The notes under the pieces: model-generated
Seen by the model: only the letters and a program-made list of their open reading frames with translations
Database searches by the model: none
What the model was told of the DNA's origin: nothing
NCBI GenBank assembly: GCA_030693105.1
Contig: JAUYBK010000052.1
Location: 1-11,925, forward strand
Direction of reading: 5' to 3'
From: Methanobacteriaceae archaeon
GTDB taxonomy: Archaea; Methanobacteriota; Methanobacteria; Methanobacteriales; Methanobacteriaceae
Length of the DNA: 11,925 nucleotides
Part shown: positions 7,053-11,925 of the stretch, one piece after another
Layout: every line of letters begins with the position of its first letter
Numbering within the stretch: position 1 is the first letter of the stretch
Made by a program: the position numbers and the translations under genes

Positions 7053-7122
7053 ATTCTCTTTTGGTTTGGGGTTAAAACCATCTCTAAAAGGCTTTCTTTG
7101 GATTTAATTTTCTAAAGAGAAT
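7053..7122 (+). repeat. Inverted repeat in argF 3' region (possible terminator or 3' UTR fold)
   Basis: The arms ATTCTCTTT and AAAGAGAAT (9 bp, perfect) enclose 52 nt that contain an inner 6-bp stem TGGTTT/AAACCA and a U-rich stretch (GATTTAATTTTCT, 7101-7113). The position 17-86 nt past the argF stop suits a transcript end. The stems are weak and AT-rich, so they could be chance. Confidence 0.3.
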
Positions 7123-7244
7123 ATCCCACTGAAACCAGATTCTGTGGCTATTATCCGAGTTTTAGCTCATTCGTACCTATCCTATTAACTAATCTAACGA
7201 AGCGCTCTTGGTATTGAATAAGTCTAATGGGTTTAAACTATCTG

Positions 7245-7260
7245 AAATAAAAAATTAAAA
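7245..7260 (-). terminator. Oligo-T tract after tetR
   Basis: Immediately after the tetR stop codon the minus strand reads ATTTTAATTTTTTATTTC, a T4 and T6 run typical of archaeal U-tract termination. No stem precedes it. Confidence 0.5.
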
Positions 7261-7261
7261 T

Positions 7262-7807
7262 TCATAGACTCATGCATTGAGTATTATATTTTATGAACTC
7301 CTCCACGGCCTTTTGATGATTGAAAAACGTATTTCCCATTTTGTAAAATCTGTTAAAATATAAAAAGCTCAGAACGTTTAAAGCCAGTGTATAATAATCT
7401 ATTTCATTTTTATGAAATATTTTTTCCATATGTTCTCCTAAGTGTGATATGAGCGTGTTAATCATAGAATCAGAGATTCTCTGTCTTTCGTAGACTATTA
7501 TGTTGATGTAGTCAAAATTGCGATCGATCAGATCCATCATGCTGTAAATCAAAATTTTAAAACGTTCGTGAGGATCAACATCCTCCACATCAACCCATAT
7601 CGACGTGATATCCTTGAGAACTTCCCCCTGTTTTTGCGTCAAAACGGCTCTAAACAGGTTTTTTTTCGTTTCAAATTTTCTAAACAGCGTCATCTCGCTG
7701 AATCCTGCTATTAATGATATATTTTTAGTAGTTGCTCCTACATATCCCTTTTCCGAGAAAACTTTCAAGGCTGCCTCTAGAATTTTTTGTTCGGTCTTTT
7801 CAGTCAT
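7262..7807 (-). CDS. TetR/AcrR-family transcriptional regulator
   Basis: A 181-residue one-component regulator. Residues about 7-54 are a TetR-type helix-turn-helix: KILEAALKVFSEKGYVGATT opens the domain, ISLIAGFSEMTLFRKF (30-45) holds the helix-turn-helix with its recognition helix, and KKNLFRAVL (48-56) follows. The rest (60-181) is helical and variable, as expected for a ligand-binding and dimerisation domain, and gives no clue to the ligand. The ATG at 7807 has an AGGGGA site close upstream. Base composition is visibly AT-richer than purD, argF or argS, and the gene breaks what is otherwise a run of housekeeping genes, suggesting later insertion. No transporter or enzyme target is adjacent; autoregulation through the palindrome at 7878-7901 is the simplest guess. 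Confidence 0.85.
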   Translation of the reverse strand: MTEKTEQKILEAALKVFSEKGYVGATTKNISLIAGFSEMTLFRKFETKKNLFRAVLTQKQGEVLKDITSIWVDVEDVDPHERFKILIYSMMDLIDRNFDYINIIVYERQRISDSMINTLISHLGEHMEKIFHKNEIDYYTLALNVLSFLYFNRFYKMGNTFFNHQKAVEEFIKYNTQCMSL

Positions 7808-7850
7808 AAAATCCCCTTTATTAATATTTTTATGGTAAGAATTTAATAAA

Positions 7851-7858
7851 TTTTATAA
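7851..7858 (-). promoter_or_regulatory. Possible tetR TATA box
   Basis: The minus strand reads TTATAAAA within TATTATAAAATTTATTAA, about 45-50 nt upstream of the tetR ATG, which would give a leader of roughly 20 nt. The AT-rich context makes the exact box uncertain. Confidence 0.4.
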
Positions 7859-7877
7859 TAAATTTTTTTTAGTTTTA

Positions 7878-7901
7878 TGAAACTAGTTAGGGGCAGTTTC
7901 A
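7878..7901. promoter_or_regulatory. Candidate TetR operator palindrome
   Basis: A perfect 7-bp inverted repeat TGAAACT (7878-7884) / AGTTTCA (7895-7901) flanks a 10-nt centre that contains GGGG, giving a 24-bp site of the size TetR-family dimers usually bind. It lies 70-94 bp upstream of the tetR start and just after the argS stop. A second inverted repeat, TTAAGG/CCTTAA (7905-7930, 14-nt centre), follows directly. The site is upstream of the presumed TATA box rather than over it, so its role is unclear. Confidence 0.4.
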
Positions 7902-7943
7902 AAATTAAGGTAAAACACTATATTCCTTAAAAATGGACAAAAT

Positions 7944-9635
7944 CTACATGGAAACCGGGGCTTCAATACCCAATAATTTCAAAGCATTCCTAATTGTTAT
8001 GCGGGATTTATCAACTATGAAGAGCCTTAATGCTTCTTTCTCTGATCCAATTACTGGTATGGACTTGTAGAATTTGTTAAATGCCCCGGATAGTTCGAGT
8101 GAGTACTGGGCCACGGGGTGAACCCTTCGGGCCGATGCTGATTCTTCTATAACCATTGTAAACCGAGCTATAGTCTTTAAAAGATCGATCTCAAGGGGGT
8201 CCAAATTTTCAAGGACCTCCACATCCACTTCAATACCCGAATCCGCGAATCCGGCCTTTTCTAGCAGTTTACAGGCCCGGGCATGGGCGTACTGGATGGA
8301 GGCACATCCACGCTCAAAACTCAAAGCCTCGTCCCACTTGAAGATGATATGCTTTTCAGGGGACAGTCGGGCGATGTAGTAGCGGATGGCTCCCACACCT
8401 ACCATCTCCGCTATTTTCTTTCGTTCTTTTAAGTTCAACTCGGGCCGTCTGTTTTTAAGTTCCTTTAAGGCCCTTTTAACAGCTTCGTCCATTAGATCGT
8501 CCACACTTATAAACACCCCCCGCCGGGTGGACATGGAACCCTCGGGCAGGGTGATAAATTCGTAAAAAATAACCTCCGGGCGTTTACTTCCCACCAGTTC
8601 CAGTGCAATGCGCAACTGGTCCAGGGCCAGCTTATGGTCGGACCCTAGAATATCTATTGAAATGTCAGCATTTTCGGATTTCTGCAAGTGGTAGGATAGG
8701 TCCCGGGTTGAATAAAGCGAAGTACCGTCTGATCGACGGAGTATCAGCTCTTTTTCTATACCGTAATCGTTAAGGTCCAAGTAGAGTACTTCGTTCTCTT
8801 TCGTATACACTTCCAAGTCTTTTAAAACCTTATCCACGTCCCCGTTCCGTATGAAACTGCTTTCCCAGACGAATTTATCGTGGTGGATGTGCAATCTTTG
8901 GGAAGTTTCTTTTACTCCTTCTAAACATTTTTCCACCACTCCCTTGAATAGTTCTTCTAGTTCTGGAGGGGTTTCCTCCTCGTAAATTTTGAGTATGGCA
9001 TCAATTTCTTTTTTAATCTCTGTATTGCCTTTTATTTCCTGGTTAACTAGGAAGTAGAGCTTACCGATTTCCACGTCCGGCTTATTTTTAGGGTCCATCT
9101 GGTAGTCCAACTTTTTCAGGCCCCACACGATCATGGCGATCTGCCGCCCCATATCGTTGACATAGTACTGGGTTTCCAGGGGATAACCTCCGGCTTTCAT
9201 CACCCGGGCCAGAGAATCTCCAATTATGGCGTTACGGATGTGACCTATATGTAGAGGACCATTAGGATTGGCGGAAGTATGTTCCAGGATCACAGAACCA
9301 TTCCCTATTTCTAACTGACCGTATTCATCTCCTACTGACTCTAGGACTTGCTGTGTGAACTGGACGTAATCTGCAAAGAAGTTCAAGTAGGGGCCTTTAG
9401 CTTCTACCCTGATGAAAAGTGGTGGGAATTCAATATAATCTAGTATGTCCTGGGCTATGTCCGCCGGTGATTTTTTTAGCATTCCTGCCAGTTGAAAAGC
9501 CACATTAGTTGCTAAATCACCCATTTCTGCGTTAGGAGGTTGCTCAAATTTAATTTCCACGGCATCTTCCCACCCTAGTTTTGCAATGGCGGCGTTCACT
9601 GATTTTTCAGCTTCTTTTTGCAGTTTTATGTACAC
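7944..9635 (-). CDS. argS: Arginyl-tRNA synthetase
   Basis: A class I synthetase that charges tRNA-Arg with arginine. The 563 residues are a normal archaeal length. The N-terminal Arg-tRNA-specific additional domain spans roughly 5-87. The catalytic Rossmann domain has SANPNGPLHIGH (121-132) with the HIGH signature at 129-132. The KMSKS counterpart is degenerate, MSTRRG at 368-373, as is common in this family. The DALR-type all-helical anticodon domain runs from about 446 (SIQYAHARACKLLEKAG) to the end. The start codon is GTG at 9635, preceded by AAGGTG at 5-nt spacing; an in-frame TAA only 12 nt upstream excludes a longer protein. The stop is TAG. It follows the signal peptidase gene by 55 nt. 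Confidence 0.96.
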   Translation of the reverse strand: MYIKLQKEAEKSVNAAIAKLGWEDAVEIKFEQPPNAEMGDLATNVAFQLAGMLKKSPADIAQDILDYIEFPPLFIRVEAKGPYLNFFADYVQFTQQVLESVGDEYGQLEIGNGSVILEHTSANPNGPLHIGHIRNAIIGDSLARVMKAGGYPLETQYYVNDMGRQIAMIVWGLKKLDYQMDPKNKPDVEIGKLYFLVNQEIKGNTEIKKEIDAILKIYEEETPPELEELFKGVVEKCLEGVKETSQRLHIHHDKFVWESSFIRNGDVDKVLKDLEVYTKENEVLYLDLNDYGIEKELILRRSDGTSLYSTRDLSYHLQKSENADISIDILGSDHKLALDQLRIALELVGSKRPEVIFYEFITLPEGSMSTRRGVFISVDDLMDEAVKRALKELKNRRPELNLKERKKIAEMVGVGAIRYYIARLSPEKHIIFKWDEALSFERGCASIQYAHARACKLLEKAGFADSGIEVDVEVLENLDPLEIDLLKTIARFTMVIEESASARRVHPVAQYSLELSGAFNKFYKSIPVIGSEKEALRLFIVDKSRITIRNALKLLGIEAPVSM

Positions 9636-9690
9636 ACGTTCACCTTATAAGCTTGATAAATGAGTTTTTAGATAATATAAATGAAAAATT
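9636..9690 (-). promoter_or_regulatory. argS upstream gap with TATA-like sequence and ribosome binding site
   Basis: The 55-bp gap holds minus-strand TTATAAAATTTTT and TTTATATTAT, either of which could act as a TATA box, and the AAGGTGA ribosome binding site that decides the GTG start. argS may therefore have its own promoter as well as read-through from ilvD and the signal peptidase gene. Confidence 0.35.
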
Positions 9691-10176
9691 TTATAATCCC
9701 CTGATCCAGAGGGTTATGTAACCAATTTTAGGTATCACCAACGGATTGTTACCCAAGCTAATAACCTTAGCCTGGATCTGTTCGGGATATACCGGATCCT
9801 GGTCTGTTCGGGGATTATTATCTCCCTTGATAATGTAGTAACTTTTCCCGGTTGAATCTGTTCCAGTACCCACGATTCGGTGTATAACCGGTTCAGGGAA
9901 CCAAGTAGCATGGTAAATAACAATGTCCCCGGGCTTTAAAATAGTGGGATTAATCTCCTGAATCCCCAGGAAATTACTTTTTTCAATTATAACCACATCG
10001 CCCCGGTAGAAGACAGGCTCCATACTTCCGGAGACCACCACGTTAAGGTGTTGGGCTAGAACAATCCCTATGATGATTATAATAATGTAACTGGCTATTT
10101 CGCGGGCGTTAGATTTATTGGGTTGTGCCTCGGAACTATTTTTTCGTTTTTTAGGGGTGCCTCTTTTTTTGGACAT
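9691..10176 (-). CDS. Signal peptidase I, archaeal (Sec11-like) type
   Basis: A membrane-bound serine protease that removes signal peptides from secreted proteins on the outer face of the membrane. The 161 residues begin with a very basic cytoplasmic tail (KKRGTPKKRKN), then a single hydrophobic segment at about 27-47 (REIASYIIIIIIGIVLAQHL). The catalytic Ser51 is in VSGSMEP. The second catalytic residue is His99 (PVIHRIVG) rather than Lys, the archaeal/ER Sec11 type. KGDNN and the following Asp give Asp119 and Asp125, with the 6-residue spacing of the two functionally important Asp residues studied in Methanococcus voltae peptidase. The ATG lies 8 nt after the ilvD stop, and its ribosome binding site (GGTAGG) overlaps that stop codon, so it is co-transcribed with ilvD. 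Confidence 0.93.
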   Translation of the reverse strand: MSKKRGTPKKRKNSSEAQPNKSNAREIASYIIIIIIGIVLAQHLNVVVSGSMEPVFYRGDVVIIEKSNFLGIQEINPTILKPGDIVIYHATWFPEPVIHRIVGTGTDSTGKSYYIIKGDNNPRTDQDPVYPEQIQAKVISLGNNPLVIPKIGYITLWIRGL

Positions 10177-10184
10177 TAAAAAAC

Positions 10185-11840
10185 CTACCGTAGTATAGCT
10201 CCTTCATCTGCGGAAGTGGCCATCTTTCGATAACGGGCTAACCAGCCCTTGAACTCTTTTTTCGGGTGGATCTTATTTTTCAATCGCTCCTCCATTTCCG
10301 GGGGCGATATAAGAATTTCCAGTTCTCTTAGGGGGATGTCTATTCGTATCACGTCTCCATCTTCCACGGCAGCTAACGGCCCTCCTTCCATGGCTTCGGG
10401 GGACACGTGACCAATGCAGGGCCCTCTGGTACCTCCTGAGAACCTGCCGTCGGTTATAAGTGCCACGGACTTGATTCCAATTCCCGAAATGGCTGAAGTG
10501 GGGTTTAACATCTCTCTCATCCCGGGTCCTCCCTTAGGGCCCTCGTAACGGATAACGATAACATCACCTTCTTCCACAGCGCCCTGGAATATGGCATTTA
10601 CACACTCTTCTTCCGAGTCAAAAACCTTGGCCGGGCCCTGGTGCTTCATCATATCCTCATCAACTGCGGCCTGTTTAACAACAGAACCTTGAGGGGCTAA
10701 ATTGCCCTTTAAAATGGCTATACCTCCTTCATGGTGGAAAGGATTGTCCAGGGGCCGTATAACGGTGTTATCCACTACTTTAGCGTCTTTAATATTTTCT
10801 TTTAAGCTTTGGCCAGTGCAAGTCCGGACGTTCATGTTTATTTTCGATTCTAAAACCTTCAAAACCGCAGGTATTCCCCCGGCTTGATGCAGGTCCAGCA
10901 TGCTGTGGTCTCCGGAGGGGCTGATGGACGTAATGTGGGGCACCTTTCTACTTAGATCATCAAATAGATCCAGGGTAACATCCACCCCGTGGCCCGTTAA
11001 TTCGTGGGCAATGGCAGGTATATGTAGGGCAGTGTTGCTAGACCCACCCAGAGCCAGATCAACCACCACAGCATTGTAAAAGGCTTCCTGGGTCATTATC
11101 TGGGATGGTTTGATGTTTTCTTCCACCATGGCAACTATTCGCTCTCCACTTTCGTGTGCGATCCGCATTTTTTGAGCATCCACTGCGTGAGTGGTTCCAC
11201 AGTAGGGCAAACTCATGCCCAGGGCCTCGGTTAGGCAAGCCATGGTGTTGGCAGTGAAAAGACCGGCACAAGACCCGGCTCCGGGACATGCACAGCGTTC
11301 CAGTTCGTCCAGTTCTTTCACAGTCATTTTTCCGGAAGAAACCTGGCCTACAGCTTCAAACACGTCAATAAGATTCACTGACTTCCCCTTATAATTCCCG
11401 GGCAGCATAGGGCCTCCGGTAACTACTATAGCTGGTATGTCCAGTCGGGCTGCTGCCATTAGCATCCCTGGGACTATCTTGTCGCAAGTGGGAATTAAAA
11501 CCAGACCGTCCAGGCTATGGGCCTGGGCCATACTTTCCACGGTATCCGCCACAAGTTCTCGGGACGCCAGTGAGTAACGCATCCCATTATGGTTCATGGC
11601 CAAGCCATCACAAATTGCCATGGTGTTAAACTCAAAAGGAACACCCCCTCCCTGACTTATTCCAAGTTTAACGGATTTTGCAACTTCTTTAAGATGGATA
11701 TGACCGGGGACTATGTCTGTGAAACTGTTGGCTACTCCAATAAAAGGTTTTTCCATTTCTGCATCGGTTACACCACAGGCCCGTAGAAGGGAGCGGTGAG
11801 GGGCTCTTTGCATCCCCTTTTTTATGGCGTCGCTTCTCAT
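10185..11840 (-). CDS. ilvD: Dihydroxy-acid dehydratase
   Basis: An Fe-S and Mg-dependent enzyme that dehydrates 2,3-dihydroxy-isovalerate and -methylvalerate to the 2-oxo acids, the third common step to valine, leucine and isoleucine, acting after IlvC. The 551 residues match the family. Visible ligands are Asp78 (ICDG), Cys119-Asp120-Lys121 (PTCDKIVPGM; the Lys is the carboxylated Mg ligand) and Cys191 (GSCAGLFTANTM). The C-terminal half carries DGRFSGGTRGPCIGHVSPEA. At the N-terminal loop it reads VPGHIHL, as in E. coli IlvD, where some other dehydratases have a Cys. The ATG at 11840 has an AGGTGAT site close upstream; the stop is TAG. It leads the ilvD-signal peptidase unit and is separated from the other ilv genes by about 5.5 kb. 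Confidence 0.97.
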   Translation of the reverse strand: MRSDAIKKGMQRAPHRSLLRACGVTDAEMEKPFIGVANSFTDIVPGHIHLKEVAKSVKLGISQGGGVPFEFNTMAICDGLAMNHNGMRYSLASRELVADTVESMAQAHSLDGLVLIPTCDKIVPGMLMAAARLDIPAIVVTGGPMLPGNYKGKSVNLIDVFEAVGQVSSGKMTVKELDELERCACPGAGSCAGLFTANTMACLTEALGMSLPYCGTTHAVDAQKMRIAHESGERIVAMVEENIKPSQIMTQEAFYNAVVVDLALGGSSNTALHIPAIAHELTGHGVDVTLDLFDDLSRKVPHITSISPSGDHSMLDLHQAGGIPAVLKVLESKINMNVRTCTGQSLKENIKDAKVVDNTVIRPLDNPFHHEGGIAILKGNLAPQGSVVKQAAVDEDMMKHQGPAKVFDSEEECVNAIFQGAVEEGDVIVIRYEGPKGGPGMREMLNPTSAISGIGIKSVALITDGRFSGGTRGPCIGHVSPEAMEGGPLAAVEDGDVIRIDIPLRELEILISPPEMEERLKNKIHPKKEFKGWLARYRKMATSADEGAILR

Positions 11841-11860
11841 GCTATCACCTAAGTTAAAAT

Positions 11861-11908
11861 TAGTTTCGTGAATTTTACTAAAATTTTACTCATAATATAA
11901 TTTATATG
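11861..11908 (-). promoter_or_regulatory. ilvD promoter with tandem repeat shared with ilvC
   Basis: The minus strand has CATATAAATTATATT (11908-11894), a good TATA box, followed by ATGAGTAAAATT and TTAGTAAAATT (11893-11871), five unmatched bases and AACTA (to 11861). The 9-mer AGTAAAATT occurs twice, 11 bp apart (11890-11882 and 11879-11871), about one helical turn. Transcription would start near 11880, inside the repeats, leaving a leader of about 40 nt. The same element occurs upstream of ilvC. Confidence 0.45.
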
Positions 11909-11925
11909 TTCTATCATTGGACCCA

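Larger units (their letters stand above)
7037..7261. other. Non-coding convergent gap between argF and tetR
   Basis: This 225-bp stretch has no plausible gene on either strand. Directly after argF lie a small stem TGGTTT/AAACCA (7062-7080, 7-nt loop) and, enclosing it, a 9-bp inverted repeat ATTCTCTTT (7053-7061) / AAAGAGAAT (7114-7122), followed by moderately mixed sequence to 7240. I saw no tRNA, C/D-box pattern or coding remnant. Confidence 0.5.

Noticed and set aside
7123..7240. Small RNA or C/D-box guide RNA in the argF-tetR gap
   Set aside because: CTGA occurs, but no properly paired RUGAUGA box was found on either strand, and no tRNA-like fold was seen.
10185..10193. CTACCGTAG at the ilvD stop as another copy of the left-edge palindrome
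   Set aside because: Only 9 bp match, the outer TT/AA are missing, and the bases are part of ilvD codons and the stop; probably chance.
1..11925. Defence system, mobile element or CRISPR array
   Set aside because: All sizeable genes are assigned to core metabolism, translation, secretion or one regulator; no transposase, integrase, spacer-repeat pattern or terminal repeats were seen.

Overview
The window is a slice of an archaeal chromosome, almost certainly from a methanogen of the order Methanobacteriales (Methanobacterium-like). The evidence is a methanogenesis marker protein 12 homologue, a Ser/His-type archaeal signal peptidase, an archaeal-type arginyl-tRNA synthetase, AT-rich intergenic gaps with TATA-like boxes and oligo-T terminators, and strong GGTG/GGAGG ribosome binding sites. 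From memory (not checked), Methanothermobacter carries a similar ilvC-ilvN-ilvB / purD / argF / argS / signal peptidase / ilvD order, so most of the window looks like conserved core chromosome.

Layout. Positions 1-194 are non-coding and hold the presumed mmp12 terminator plus two copies of one palindrome spaced 41 bp apart. Positions 195-4631 are a minus-strand block read right to left: ilvB, ilvN, ilvC, mmp12. The 148-bp gap at 4632-4779 is a divergent promoter region. Positions 4780-7036 hold purD and argF on the plus strand. Positions 7037-7261 are a non-coding convergent gap. Positions 7262-11840 are a second minus-strand block, read right to left as ilvD, signal peptidase, argS and a TetR-family regulator. 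The ilvD promoter lies at the right edge.

Function. IlvB/IlvN (acetohydroxyacid synthase), IlvC (reductoisomerase) and IlvD (dehydratase) together cover the three common steps of valine/isoleucine synthesis, split over two transcription units about 5.5 kb apart. PurD (purine synthesis), ArgF (citrulline formation) and ArgS (charging of tRNA-Arg) are housekeeping genes. The signal peptidase gene follows ilvD by 8 nt. The TetR gene is the only one that looks accessory: it is AT-rich, encodes no nearby obvious target, and has a possible operator upstream.

No defence island, mobile element, CRISPR array or new multi-gene system was found. The points most worth a second look are regulatory: the duplicated palindrome TTCTAC-T-GTAGAA at the left edge; a composite element shared by the ilvC and ilvD promoters and partly by ilvB; and the palindrome upstream of tetR. 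All promoter and terminator calls are by eye.
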